Assembly: GCA_944391685.1 (NCBI GenBank)
Contig: CALXUM010000004.1
Coordinates: 60,395 to 124,394, forward strand
Origin: an uncultured Alphaproteobacteria bacterium
Lineage (GTDB): Bacteria; Pseudomonadota; Alphaproteobacteria; RF32; CAG-239
DNA: 64,000 bases
Reading direction: 5' to 3'
In this document: one piece after another, positions 16,945-26,095 of the stretch
Layout of the letters: each line of letters begins with the position of its first letter
How positions within the stretch are numbered: position 1 is the stretch's first letter
Notes under the pieces: model-generated
Told to the model about the DNA's origin: nothing
Databases searched by the model: none
What the model saw: the letters and a program-made list of their open reading frames with translations, nothing else
Position numbers and translations under genes: made by a program

Positions 16945-17658
16945 TTATTCAGAAGTGATGGCACGAAAAGCTGTTTCAATATCATTTACCGGAGTTAATT
17001 TTTTTAGTTTTGAAGGGTTGGTGTCGCTTATAAGTTTGCCTTTGTTGATTAATAAAACGCGATCTGCCATTGCGTCAACTTCTTCCATTACATGGGTTGA
17101 TATAATAACGGTTGATTGTTTAGCATACGTTTTTATAAGATTACGAAAAGAAAATTTTTGATTGGGATCAAGTCCTTCCGTCGGCTCATCTAAAAGCAAG
17201 ATTTCTGGTGATGATATTAATGCACCAGCTAAGGCAACACGACGACGGAATCCTTTTGAAAGATTTGACGTCTTTTGTGATAAGACATTTTGCAGGCTTA
17301 ATTCTTGAATGAGGTACTTGGCATTTTGGCTAAAATATTTTTGGCTTATCTTTCTTAATCGTGATATGAAATTGAGGTACTCTAAAACACTCATTTCAGG
17401 ATAAAGAGATGAATTTTCAGGAACATAAGCCATCTTATTTAGAGCTGCTATTCTTTGTGTCAACAAATCGTTGTGATTAACTGATATTTCTCCGCTATCT
17501 GGGATAAGATATCCACTTATGAGGCGTAATAGAGTTGTTTTGCCAGCACCATTGGGGCCGAGGAGAGCAACAATTTCTCCTTTATGCAGGCAGAAGTTGA
17601 TGTTATCAACAGCTTTATGAGCACCAAAAGATTTTGATAAATTTTTTACTGACAGCAT
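16945..17658 (-). CDS. ABC transporter ATP-binding protein (GldA-like)
   Basis: The 237-residue nucleotide-binding protein has Walker A GPNGAGKTT at about 35-43, a Q-loop region with YVPENSSLYPEMSV, signature NLSKGFRRRVALA near 133, Walker B LLLDEPTEGLD near 155 and H-loop STHVMEE near 190. The signature has LSKG in place of LSGG, common in this subfamily. First gene of the operon ATPase, permease, GldG-like, DUF4340-like, kinase. Substrate unknown. Confidence 0.92.
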   Translation of the reverse strand: MLSVKNLSKSFGAHKAVDNINFCLHKGEIVALLGPNGAGKTTLLRLISGYLIPDSGEISVNHNDLLTQRIAALNKMAYVPENSSLYPEMSVLEYLNFISRLRKISQKYFSQNAKYLIQELSLQNVLSQKTSNLSKGFRRRVALAGALISSPEILLLDEPTEGLDPNQKFSFRNLIKTYAKQSTVIISTHVMEEVDAMADRVLLINKGKLISDTNPSKLKKLTPVNDIETAFRAITSE

Positions 17659-17804
17659 TATACCCTACTTAAAATTTTTGTATCTTGTTTTATATTAACA
17701 AAATTATTTTAAATTTTAACAATTATTTTCATTTTGCAAAATCTTTGATGACAAAATGTTTATTTTATTCTATCTATATAATAACAATGAAAAGGATTTT
17801 TGCA

Positions 17805-18299
17805 ATGATGCTACAACAAGAAACTTATTCTAAAGAAGAAAGTCGTTATTTAAAAATTGGTTTTGGCGTTGCTGCCGTTATTTTACTTATTATTGCCATA
17901 TGGGCAATTGATGGTAAAAAAGTGTCTCATGCAGAAAATGGCAGCTATTATCCTCTGATAGCCAGGTTTAATCGTACTGATGGATTGTTGGTCGGTGACG
18001 TGGTGCGTTTGGCAGGCATGGATGTCGGTAAAGTGGTTGATGCCAAGCTTGATGATAATTTTAAGGCAATACTTACATTAGAAATCAAAGATAATATTTT
18101 AGTCCCTGATGACAGTAGTGCATCTATTGTCAGTTCCGGGTTGATGGGGCCTAAATATATTGAAATTGAGCCGGGCGGTTCTATGGATATGCTCCCAGTC
18201 GGAGGAGAATTTTCTTATACACAAGATGCCATGGTGGTTGAGGAATTGCTTGATCGTATTGTCAGCATTGGTAAAGCAAATCGTCAGGATAAAAAATAA
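17805..18299 (+). CDS. MlaD/MCE-domain protein 1
   Basis: The 164-residue protein has one N-terminal helix (about 17-36) followed by a single MCE domain: YPLIARFNRTDGLLVGDVVRLAGMDVGKV, then SSGLMGPKYIEIEPGG. These are substrate-binding subunits of Mla-type lipid transporters, forming hexamers in the periplasm. Start 17805 is chosen because AGGA is 8 bases upstream; the open frame extends to 17685 without a better site. No mlaE, mlaF or mlaB is nearby. Followed after 22 bases by a second MCE gene. Confidence 0.88.
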   Translation: MMLQQETYSKEESRYLKIGFGVAAVILLIIAIWAIDGKKVSHAENGSYYPLIARFNRTDGLLVGDVVRLAGMDVGKVVDAKLDDNFKAILTLEIKDNILVPDDSSASIVSSGLMGPKYIEIEPGGSMDMLPVGGEFSYTQDAMVVEELLDRIVSIGKANRQDKK

Positions 18300-18321
18300 T
18301 TTTTAAGGTAGGAGAATTTTG

Positions 18322-18783
18322 ATGAATAAAAAACCGGTTGAAACAATTATGGGAATCGTTGTACTTGCCGTTGCCGCATTTTTTGCTTATTTTGCTTATA
18401 ATGTGTCTGATTTGCAAGTAGTTAAAGGTTATACCGTTACCGCTAAGTTTTTGAAGGTGGGCGGATTGACCGTCGGTTCTGATGTTCGTATTAATGGTAT
18501 TAAGGTTGGAACGGTTATTGCTCAAAATTTGGATCCTAATGACTATACAGCTGAAATAAAAATGAGTTTGGCTTCAAATATAGGGTTGCCGGTTGATAGC
18601 CAAGCCGCTATCGTCGGTGATGGTTTGGTTGGTGATAAGTTTATTAAAATTGAACCCGGTAATTCCAAGACAATGCTTAAAGATGGTGATATAATTAAAA
18701 ACACCAAAGATTTTAAAACTTTGGAAGATATGGTGGGTGAAATAATATTTATGGTAACTGATGATGGGTCAAAGAATAACTAG
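18322..18783 (+). CDS. MlaD/MCE-domain protein 2
   Basis: A 153-residue protein with an N-terminal helix (about 8-27) and one MCE domain: GYTVTAKFLKVGGLTVGSDVRINGIKVGTV, then GDGLVGDKFIKIEPG. It is a diverged tandem paralogue of the preceding protein with the same architecture. The ATG at 18322 has GGAG 7 bases before it. The product ends within the first 23 bases of the DUF2155 gene, suggesting coupling. In many Alphaproteobacteria one mlaD-like gene precedes the DUF2155 gene (recollection); here there are two. Confidence 0.88.
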   Translation: MNKKPVETIMGIVVLAVAAFFAYFAYNVSDLQVVKGYTVTAKFLKVGGLTVGSDVRINGIKVGTVIAQNLDPNDYTAEIKMSLASNIGLPVDSQAAIVGDGLVGDKFIKIEPGNSKTMLKDGDIIKNTKDFKTLEDMVGEIIFMVTDDGSKNN

Positions 18784-19579
18784 TTTAATGCTTGCAACTG
18801 CTTTAAGTTGCTGTTGTTTGACTGCAAATGCTGCCGAAATAAAAACAAATATGGCCAGAATGCAGGCTATGGATAAGATTACCGGTAAGGTAAGTGAAAT
18901 CGATGTTCCTGTAGGTGGAGAAGTTTTGTTTGGTAGTTTTTCAATCGTTGTACGTACTTGTTTGACAAGATCACCTGAGGAGACTCCTGAAAATTTTGCT
19001 TTTGTTGATGTGGTAGATAATTATAAAAGTGATGAGCCTATTAATATTTTTAAAGGATGGATGATGTCTTCCACCCCTGCTCTAAACGCGGTTGAACATC
19101 CGATTTATGATGTGTGGTTGTTAAAGTGTTATGATGGAAATCTTAAAGGTAAAAAATTACTTTCTGAAGATGAGCTTAATATTAGAGATGAACTACCTTT
19201 AACTCAAGTTAGTGAGGATGTTGTTGATGAAAATGAAGAAAAGCAAACTTCAGATGTGAAACCAGATGAGATGTTACAAAGTGACGAAAAAGTTATGGAT
19301 AAAAAAGATGCTGAAGTAATATCTGTTGTGGTAAATGAAGATAATGAAAAAGAAGATGTCATAGATAATAAGAATAATCAATTGAAAGATTTGGCAGAAC
19401 AAGTAATAAATACAGAAGAACCGACAATCAATAAAGATGATGTTATACAAGAAAATGAAGGTCCTCAGATGCTTTTAAATATTGAGGAAGCAGAAGAAAA
19501 CGGTTTCGGATTTGAGGATGAAACAAACGAGGAAGCAACTTCAGATAATCAGCTGACTAATTCTGATGTGGTTGAGTAA
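18761..19579 (+). CDS. DUF2155 family exported protein with long acidic tail
   Basis: A signal peptide (about 1-25, with three adjacent Cys) precedes the DUF2155 core of about 120 residues: MQAMDKITGKVSEIDVPVG, FGSFSIVVRTCLTRSPEETPENFAFVDV, and IFKGWMMSSTPALNAVEHPIYDVWLLKC. The remaining about 120 residues are acidic, low-complexity and probably disordered (many Asp, Glu, Asn), making it longer than usual. DUF2155 proteins sit next to mlaD-like genes in Alphaproteobacteria. Two in-frame ATGs begin the frame; either may be used. Confidence 0.82.
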   Translation: MMGQRITSLMLATALSCCCLTANAAEIKTNMARMQAMDKITGKVSEIDVPVGGEVLFGSFSIVVRTCLTRSPEETPENFAFVDVVDNYKSDEPINIFKGWMMSSTPALNAVEHPIYDVWLLKCYDGNLKGKKLLSEDELNIRDELPLTQVSEDVVDENEEKQTSDVKPDEMLQSDEKVMDKKDAEVISVVVNEDNEKEDVIDNKNNQLKDLAEQVINTEEPTINKDDVIQENEGPQMLLNIEEAEENGFGFEDETNEEATSDNQLTNSDVVE

Positions 19580-19581
19580 AA

Positions 19582-21018
19582 TTACGAACGCCAAAAACTT
19601 TTAGTAAAAATAACTAAAATTGTCATTACTTCTAAGCGTCCTAATAACATGGCAAAAGTTAAAACGTATTTGGCAAAATCACTTAAGCTTGCATAATTGC
19701 CGCTTGGACCTATTTGAGGTGTTATCCCCGGACCGGTATTGGTTATACATGAGATTACGGCACTGAATGAGGTTAAAAAATCAATTCCAGTGATGGAAAT
19801 AATTAGAGTTAAAGCCATTACGCTTAAAATATATACAACAAAAAATACAAATACTGAATTGGCTATTGCTGGTGATATTATGCTGTTACCTATTTTAAGC
19901 GGGGTTAAACGATTTGGCTCTGTTATTGAGATGAAGCTTTTCTTTAAGTAGGCAATGATGACTTGCCAACGAAATATTTTTATTGAACCTGAAGTGGAAC
20001 CTGTGCACCCTCCCGTTAAGACAAATACAATAAATGCCGTTCCGGCGAAAACTCCCCAATTTAGGTAGTCGGTTGATGTAAAACCGGTTGAGGTCACTAT
20101 CGATGTAACGTTAAATGCTGAGTTACGTAGAGCAGTAAAAAATCCGTATGTTTCGTTATATGTAAGCCAACATGTCATAAAAATTATATATGAAAACAGA
20201 ACTTTTAGAAATGCACTTACTTGTGATGAACGCAGAGAATGAAGACTTCTGGTTGTCCAAACACTATGATAAAATGTCAGAGGTATTGCTCCTAAGATCA
20301 TAAAAAATACAATAATCCAATCTATTAAGGCACTGTTAAAATATCCTATGGATGTATTCTTTGTTGACATTCCTCCAGTAGATACTGTAGAAAGTGCATG
20401 ACATACCGAATCAAACCAATTCATTCCGGCAAATTTTAAGGAAAAGACACAACATATCAGTAAAAACGCATACACCATTATAATGCGTTTAGCAATATAG
20501 CTTATTTTAGGTAAAAATTTTTCATTTACATCTGAATTTTCTTTTTGGAAAATTTGCATACCTCCAATTCCAAGAAACGGAAGCATTGCTATAGCAAAAA
20601 TTACTATACCTATACCACCGAGCCCGTTTAGTAGAGATCTCCATAATAATATTGACGGTGGTAAAGATTCAACATCCGAATAAACACTGGCTCCGGTAGT
20701 GCTTATACCTGCGGCAGCTTCAAATAGTGCATCTGCAACTGAAGAACCTTGAAATACAAAAGGAATTGCTGCTAGAAATGTTACTGCAAACCAGCTGATA
20801 GTTGTTAAAAGGTATGCTTGATGTTGGGATATATCTTTTATTTTGTTGTTATTTGCCAAAAATAAAGAAAGGCCAATAAAAACAGAAATTATTGATGATG
20901 ATATGAAGTAAGACCAATTAGTTCCGCTCTGATATATATCAACAGCTGCCGGAATTAGCATGGCAAGACCCAATACACTGATAAAGTAACCGCTTATCAT
21001 GAAAATGGGTTGCCACAT
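19582..21018 (-). CDS. trkH: Potassium uptake protein TrkH
   Basis: Membrane subunit of the Trk K+ transporter, 478 residues. It has four selectivity-loop repeats, seen as AGISTTGASVY near 106, ALSTVSTGGMSTKN near 215, VTSTGFTSTDY near 312 and CITNTGPGITP near 427. The start at 21018 follows GGAGG with 5 bases spacing, in preference to the GTG two codons earlier. The partner TrkA is at 33445-34803. Convergent with DUF2155 with a 2-base gap and no terminator visible. Confidence 0.95.
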   Translation of the reverse strand: MWQPIFMISGYFISVLGLAMLIPAAVDIYQSGTNWSYFISSSIISVFIGLSLFLANNNKIKDISQHQAYLLTTISWFAVTFLAAIPFVFQGSSVADALFEAAAGISTTGASVYSDVESLPPSILLWRSLLNGLGGIGIVIFAIAMLPFLGIGGMQIFQKENSDVNEKFLPKISYIAKRIIMVYAFLLICCVFSLKFAGMNWFDSVCHALSTVSTGGMSTKNTSIGYFNSALIDWIIVFFMILGAIPLTFYHSVWTTRSLHSLRSSQVSAFLKVLFSYIIFMTCWLTYNETYGFFTALRNSAFNVTSIVTSTGFTSTDYLNWGVFAGTAFIVFVLTGGCTGSTSGSIKIFRWQVIIAYLKKSFISITEPNRLTPLKIGNSIISPAIANSVFVFFVVYILSVMALTLIISITGIDFLTSFSAVISCITNTGPGITPQIGPSGNYASLSDFAKYVLTFAMLLGRLEVMTILVIFTKSFWRS

Positions 21019-21032
21019 TATCACCTCCGCTT

Positions 21033-21836
21033 TTATCTTTTTTCCAATGCAACATTCTTAGAATAACCATTATCTACCAATAGCCAATTAAGGTCAATGT
21101 TTCCAACTTTACAGAGGCCTGTAGGAATGGATTGATAGGTATAAGCAACAATGCTACAAGTTACGATTTGGTTATTTATGGTTTGTTTTAAGAAATTCTT
21201 AGCTTCAACCCCTCTTGGAGAAACAGGGTCAACGTATATTCCATATAAAAACAAGGTCTTGCCGTTAATGACAAATTCGTTGGCATTGGAGACTGTTGCT
21301 TTTCCGGAAATAGTTTCAGGCTTTTCAAGATAGTTGAGAGCCAGTTTTTTCTTATTTGAATTCTTATTGGATGTTGTTTGGGTTTGATTTGAAGGCTGAG
21401 CTTCTTTTGCATTTGCAATTTGCTCTTTCTTTTCAACCATAATATCGATGGCAACTGGTTGAGATTTTGCTTTTTCAAAAATTTTACGTTTGCTTTCTTT
21501 TATTGGTACATTTACAACTTTTTTATCTTCTTTGGTTTGAATTTCCGGTAATTTTATTTCAGGAATTTTTTCGATTACATCTTTGGTCTTGTCGCTTACA
21601 ACTGTTGAGACGGTAGATGATGACTGCTTTATTTTATTCCAATACCAGGTATGCACCTCTGTTGGCTTTATACCATTAAACGTCGGTAATAAAAAAGCTA
21701 TAGCCAAAACCAATAAAAACCAGACAGGTTTTCTCAATGGTAATAAAATAAACATTACCGTGCGATGCATAAACTTGGCCCACCCTGTAGATGGGCCAAT
21801 ATAATCATCACTTTCTTTTCTTCTTTTAGCAAACAT
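21033..21836 (-). CDS. Membrane-anchored protein with degenerate SNase-like domain
   Basis: A 267-residue protein. One helix at about 34-52 is followed by a Lys/Glu/Gln-rich linker (about 70-165) and a C-terminal domain with the staphylococcal-nuclease-like order: ISGKATVSNANEFVINGKTL, FLYGIYVDPVSPRGVEAKNFL, VTCSIVAYTYQSIPTGLC, DLNWLLVDNGYS. The catalytic residues of SNase (Arg35, Asp40, Glu43, Arg87) all appear replaced, so it is probably a binding domain and not a nuclease (inference). Overlaps the metG stop by one base, and so is cotranscribed with it. Confidence 0.65.
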   Translation of the reverse strand: MFAKRRKESDDYIGPSTGWAKFMHRTVMFILLPLRKPVWFLLVLAIAFLLPTFNGIKPTEVHTWYWNKIKQSSSTVSTVVSDKTKDVIEKIPEIKLPEIQTKEDKKVVNVPIKESKRKIFEKAKSQPVAIDIMVEKKEQIANAKEAQPSNQTQTTSNKNSNKKKLALNYLEKPETISGKATVSNANEFVINGKTLFLYGIYVDPVSPRGVEAKNFLKQTINNQIVTCSIVAYTYQSIPTGLCKVGNIDLNWLLVDNGYSKNVALEKR

Positions 21837-23533
21837 TATTTTGAACTTCCGTATTTTTGTTTTAATTCCTCTACTCTTTCGGGAGCGATGCGTTCAAAAA
21901 GCATTTCTCCGACAGAAAAAGGAGTTCCTCCTTTTATAGCAGAGAGTTCTTTGTTGATATCAAAACCTTTAAGTAAAGGTATGTCTTTTAAGGTTAGTCC
22001 TAATTTTGAAAGCATGGCTTCGCTGGTCTGAGGAATTATGGGAGCACTTAAAATTGCAAATATGCGTATTAAGTTAATACAAGCTCGTAAAATGGCAGAA
22101 GCTCTTGCTTCATCGGTCTTAATTACAGTCCATGGCTCGGCTGCCGTAATGTAGTTATTCCCTTCAACCCAAATACCGCGAAGTTCATTCATGGCTTTGC
22201 GGAATTCCATTTCATTCATATATTTAAAATAATCATTAACTTTGGTTTGCAAATTGGCTGCCAATTCTTTTTCCATATCTCCATATTCACCATCGGAGGG
22301 AACTTTTTCGCCCAGTTTAGATGCCGTCATTTTTAAAACACGAGATACAAAATTTCCTAGAACACCATTTAAGTCTTTGTTGACCGTTGATGCAAACAAG
22401 TCAAAACTAAATGATGAATCAGAACTTTCCGGAGCGTTAGCCATTAACCAATAACGCCAATAATCAGCCGGAAACTCTTTAACTGCATCTTCGGCAAAAA
22501 TGCCTCGTTTCTCAGATTTTGAGAACTTTCCTCCTTCATAGGTTAAATAACTCATGCCTTTTAAGTAATCAACCTGTGTCCAATTCTCACCTGTTCCTAA
22601 TAAGGTGGCGGGAAATGTAATGGAATGGTATGGTACGTTATCTTTTCCCATAAACTCAACATGGCGGACATCTTTAGCATTTAACCACCAATCTTTCCAA
22701 TTCCTTTGAGAAGGATTTTCATCTGACCATTGCTTGGTTATGCCAATATAACCAATGGGAGCATCAAACCAAACATAAAATACTTTATCTTCATAGCCTG
22801 GTTTGTTGACCGGAAAGCCCCATTTAAGATCACGAGTTATACAACGTGGTTGTAAACCTTCTTTTAGCCATTTTTGAGCTATAGTATAAGCAACATCAGG
22901 CCAGAATGGTTCTTTGGTCTTTATCCATTCGGCAAGCCTTTTTCCAAGCTTTGGGAGATTTAAAAACAAGTGTTTGGTCTCTCTTACTTCAAGGTTGGAA
23001 GAGCCTGAGACAGAACTGCGAGGATTAATTAAATCTGTAGGTTCCAAAACTTTGGTGCAATTTTCACACTGATCGCCTCTAGCTTTTTCATAACCGCAAT
23101 AAGGACATGTTCCGGTTATATATCTGTCGGCCAAAAACATTTTATCGTCTATTGAATATATTTGTTTAACGGTTCTTTCTTCAATAAAACCATTTTTATC
23201 AAGTTGCTCAAAAATATGATAGGTTATCTCTTTGTTTTGGGGGCTTGAGGTACGACCAAAATAATCAAATGAGAGATTAAAATCTTTATAGGTTTTGGCA
23301 TGACGAGCATGATACATGTCACAATAGGCTTGGACATCCATACCTTCTTTGAGGGCCCCTACTTCTGAAGTGGTTCCGTGTTCATCTGTACCAACAATGT
23401 ATAAAACCTCATTACCAAACATTCGCATATAACGGGCATATATATCTGATGGTAAAAGGCAACCTACCATATGGCCTAAATGCGGAATTCCGTTAATGTA
23501 CGGCAATGCTGAAGTAACTAAGATTTTAGACAT
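21836..23533 (-). CDS. metG: Methionyl-tRNA synthetase
   Basis: Charges tRNA-Met. The Rossmann catalytic domain begins ILVTSALPYINGIPHLGH (HIGH motif HLGH at residues 18-21). A zinc knuckle reads CPYCGYEKARGDQCENC near 143-159, and the KMSKS loop is KFSKS near 330. An anticodon-binding helical domain follows, and the protein stops at 565 residues without the C-terminal tRNA-binding (EMAP-like) domain. The four Cys in the knuckle indicate the one-zinc type. Preceded on the same strand by the DHH gene after 105 bases. Confidence 0.97.
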   Translation of the reverse strand: MSKILVTSALPYINGIPHLGHMVGCLLPSDIYARYMRMFGNEVLYIVGTDEHGTTSEVGALKEGMDVQAYCDMYHARHAKTYKDFNLSFDYFGRTSSPQNKEITYHIFEQLDKNGFIEERTVKQIYSIDDKMFLADRYITGTCPYCGYEKARGDQCENCTKVLEPTDLINPRSSVSGSSNLEVRETKHLFLNLPKLGKRLAEWIKTKEPFWPDVAYTIAQKWLKEGLQPRCITRDLKWGFPVNKPGYEDKVFYVWFDAPIGYIGITKQWSDENPSQRNWKDWWLNAKDVRHVEFMGKDNVPYHSITFPATLLGTGENWTQVDYLKGMSYLTYEGGKFSKSEKRGIFAEDAVKEFPADYWRYWLMANAPESSDSSFSFDLFASTVNKDLNGVLGNFVSRVLKMTASKLGEKVPSDGEYGDMEKELAANLQTKVNDYFKYMNEMEFRKAMNELRGIWVEGNNYITAAEPWTVIKTDEARASAILRACINLIRIFAILSAPIIPQTSEAMLSKLGLTLKDIPLLKGFDINKELSAIKGGTPFSVGEMLFERIAPERVEELKQKYGSSK

Positions 23534-23638
23534 TGTTATTTATTCTCCATTATTTTTTATTATTAGAAGGCCTAAGTTTACAACAATTTCACAATTTCTC
23601 AAGTGAAAAAACAGAGAAAATAAACTTATTGTATTATT

Positions 23639-24493
23639 CTACTTACGTCTTAAAAATTCAGGCAATTCTTTTAGCTTTGAGGCCCCTGCAGCCCTTACAT
23701 GTCCTCCACCGCCGAAAGTTGCAGCGATTTTTGATACATCAACATCTTCTTTTGAGGTGTAGAAAGATAAGTTCCATGTATTTCTTTTATTCATGAAAAA
23801 ATTACACATGAAATCATATTCTTTTACTGCAGGTACAGAATCAAAGAATTCAGAGTATCCTTGCGGCATGTTGGCACAAATACAACGATATCCCATATAT
23901 TTGCTTTCGAAAGCCATGCTGCGAGAAAGGCGGGCATTGCGTACTTTTATCCAAGATAAAATACCCTGCCCTTTGGAAACCATTTCATCTATATCAAGGG
24001 TGTTTGAAAGTAATTTATCCCAAATTGGCTCATCCGGACGGTTTACTCCCAGAGATTGAAATGCATATTCAAAAGGACGTACTCTTTTATCTCTTAAATC
24101 AAAAATATCATTAAGACCTAATAGTTTTACACCTTCCGGTATTTCTTCGTTGGGGTGAAAATATTCCCAAGTTAAGCAAACAGCGGCTGTGCCGATACGC
24201 CGCAAGCCTTTTATTTCTTTGCTTGGGTCATCTTTTATAATTGTATTATATTCATTAATAACAGAGGCATGATGGTCTATCCAAGTTAAATCGGCTTTTT
24301 CATTTAACTCAAACATAAATTCGAGTGGCAAAGCTATATCGCAAATAATGATCTTTTCGTGCTGCTTTATTTCTTCAAACGGTATATCCATATCATGATT
24401 TAAGCCTAAAAGCTCGATTTGCGGAAAAACTCTTTTTACAATAGCTGCAGATCCTTTTCCATCATGGTCAGCAATGTGATATACGCATAACAT
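23639..24493 (-). CDS. DHH/DHHA1 family phosphoesterase
   Basis: The 284-residue protein has Mn-binding DHH motifs in order: HIADHDGKGSA (7-17), ICDIALP near 50, WIDHHAS near 71 and GLNDIFDLRD near 126. The C-terminal DHHA1 substrate motif is GGGGHVRAAGA near 262. Members hydrolyse nanoRNAs, cyclic dinucleotides or related phosphodiesters. It is shorter than NrnA (about 320) and may be a distinct subfamily, so the substrate is not assigned. The gene follows the MBL hydrolase by 5 bases in the operon. Confidence 0.85.
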   Translation of the reverse strand: MLCVYHIADHDGKGSAAIVKRVFPQIELLGLNHDMDIPFEEIKQHEKIIICDIALPLEFMFELNEKADLTWIDHHASVINEYNTIIKDDPSKEIKGLRRIGTAAVCLTWEYFHPNEEIPEGVKLLGLNDIFDLRDKRVRPFEYAFQSLGVNRPDEPIWDKLLSNTLDIDEMVSKGQGILSWIKVRNARLSRSMAFESKYMGYRCICANMPQGYSEFFDSVPAVKEYDFMCNFFMNKRNTWNLSFYTSKEDVDVSKIAATFGGGGHVRAAGASKLKELPEFLRRK

Positions 24494-24498
24494 ATTCT

Positions 24499-25290
24499 TT
24501 AATCCTTTGTTTCAAAAATCATATTATCATAAGCTGCTTCAACGTTATCAGGGGTTTTCGCGTTAATGGCATCATAGTCGCATTCCGCGGCCATGTGATT
24601 AATTATAGCGTGTTCGGGGTTAATTTTTTCTATATATTTTAAAACTTCGTCCAATCCGGCATGAAATGGTTGGCCAAAAGGTGTGGTTAAAGGGATTATG
24701 AGAAGTTTTGGACGTCTTTTAATAAGACTTAAGCTTTCTTCAGAAATAAATTTGAAGTCAGAAATATGGACTATTTCTCCTCCATTTAATATGTATCCGG
24801 TAGAAATAGCATTGTGACCTGAGAGTTCAAAGGGTATGATACTTACATTTTTTACAATAAAAGTTTTGCCCCATTCTATTTGATTAGGAATTAAACTCGG
24901 ACGACGGATTACGTTGTTAATATGATCAGGTTGAGTTAGCATATAAGAAAATCTTTCTCTAATTCCCGTTATGGTATCTGCTTGGGCATAAATGTTTATG
25001 TTTTTAAGCATGATGCGGTTTATTTCACGTAAATCATCAATTCCGTGCAAATGGTCAGCATGTTTGTGCGTATATAGTACACCATCAAGGTGTTTGATGT
25101 TGTTATTTAAAAGTTGCAAACGCAAATCAGGTGATGTGTCTATTAAGATATGCGTTCCGTCAAAGTCATAATAAACAGAGGTGCGGCTACGTACGTTTTT
25201 GGGATTTTCAGGATTACAGTCTCCCCATCCGTAGCTTAAAGATGGAACACCCGGAGCAGCACCAGCTCCCAGAATTATAATCTTACTCAT
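24499..25290 (-). CDS. MBL-fold metallohydrolase, PhnP-like
   Basis: Metallo-beta-lactamase fold phosphodiesterase of 263 residues. It starts with ILGAGAAPGVPS, then WGDCNPENPKNVRSRTSVY. The metal motif THKHADHLHGIDDLR lies near 74-88, HISDFKF near 175 and NHMAAECDYDA near 230. This is the PhnP/COG1235 subgroup often placed after tatD in Alphaproteobacteria (recollection). Overlaps tatD by 4 bases. No phosphonate genes are near, so a general cyclic phosphodiester or tRNA-related substrate is as likely. Confidence 0.85.
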   Translation of the reverse strand: MSKIIILGAGAAPGVPSLSYGWGDCNPENPKNVRSRTSVYYDFDGTHILIDTSPDLRLQLLNNNIKHLDGVLYTHKHADHLHGIDDLREINRIMLKNINIYAQADTITGIRERFSYMLTQPDHINNVIRRPSLIPNQIEWGKTFIVKNVSIIPFELSGHNAISTGYILNGGEIVHISDFKFISEESLSLIKRRPKLLIIPLTTPFGQPFHAGLDEVLKYIEKINPEHAIINHMAAECDYDAINAKTPDNVEAAYDNMIFETKD

Positions 25291-26087
25291 TTTTTATAAT
25301 GCCTCCGACCTTTATCACTTGCTTTGCGAAAAAGATTGCAAAAGTTGTCAGAGGTTATTTGAGCTATTTTTTCAAAAGGTATTTCTCTTAGTTGAGCCAA
25401 TTTTTCTGCAGTATAAAGGACAAAAGCAGGTTCATTACGATGTCCTCGATGCGGAACAGGTGCCAAAAACGGAGAATCAGTTTCAACTAAAATCTTATCT
25501 AAAGGAATATCAGCAAATATATCCCTTAATTCAGTGCTCTTGTTAAAGGTTATCATACCTGAAGCAGAGAGGTAAAATCCTATTGATAAAGCAAAATCAG
25601 CTAATTTGCGAGAAGAGCTAAAACAATGAATAACTCCCAAAAAAGGTCTTTCTTTATATGCTTCATCTAAAATATTTATCATATCCTCATCTGATTCACG
25701 GTTATGGATTATTATTGGCAAGCCGCTTTCTTGAGAAGCTTTAATATGTTCTTTAAATAATTTTATTTGTAAATCTCTTGGGGCATAATCATAGTAATAA
25801 TCGAGCCCAGTTTCTCCAATACCAATTACTTTTGAGTGTGAGGTATGGGCTAATAAATCAGCAGCTTTTAGTTCCGGATATTCTAAAGCATTATGGGGAT
25901 GGACTCCTACCGCAGCATATATGAAAGGATATTTTTCTGACAAAGCTAGTTGGTTTGGTAGTTCATCAATATTGTTACCGGCGTTTAAAATCATGTTAAC
26001 ACCGTTTTCCTTAGCCCGTTCAATTATTTCTGCTATATCATCTTCAAAATCATTGAAATCTAAATGACAATGGCTATCAACCAGCAT
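25287..26087 (-). CDS. tatD: TatD family metal-dependent DNase/hydrolase
   Basis: TIM-barrel hydrolase with the metal ligands in order: VDSHCHLDF at the N-terminus, GIGETGLDYYYD near 90, IIHNRES near 127, VIHCFSSS near 152 and ETDSPFLAP near 199. TatD proteins act as 3'-5' exonucleases or D-aminoacyl-tRNA deacylases. The start at 26087 (MLVDSH) fits homologues and follows AGGA; an in-frame ATG at 26099 overlaps the holB stop as ATGA. Part of the tmk-holB-tatD-MBL operon. Confidence 0.93.
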   Translation of the reverse strand: MLVDSHCHLDFNDFEDDIAEIIERAKENGVNMILNAGNNIDELPNQLALSEKYPFIYAAVGVHPHNALEYPELKAADLLAHTSHSKVIGIGETGLDYYYDYAPRDLQIKLFKEHIKASQESGLPIIIHNRESDEDMINILDEAYKERPFLGVIHCFSSSRKLADFALSIGFYLSASGMITFNKSTELRDIFADIPLDKILVETDSPFLAPVPHRGHRNEPAFVLYTAEKLAQLREIPFEKIAQITSDNFCNLFRKASDKGRRHYKK

Positions 26088-26095
26088 TTTTATCC

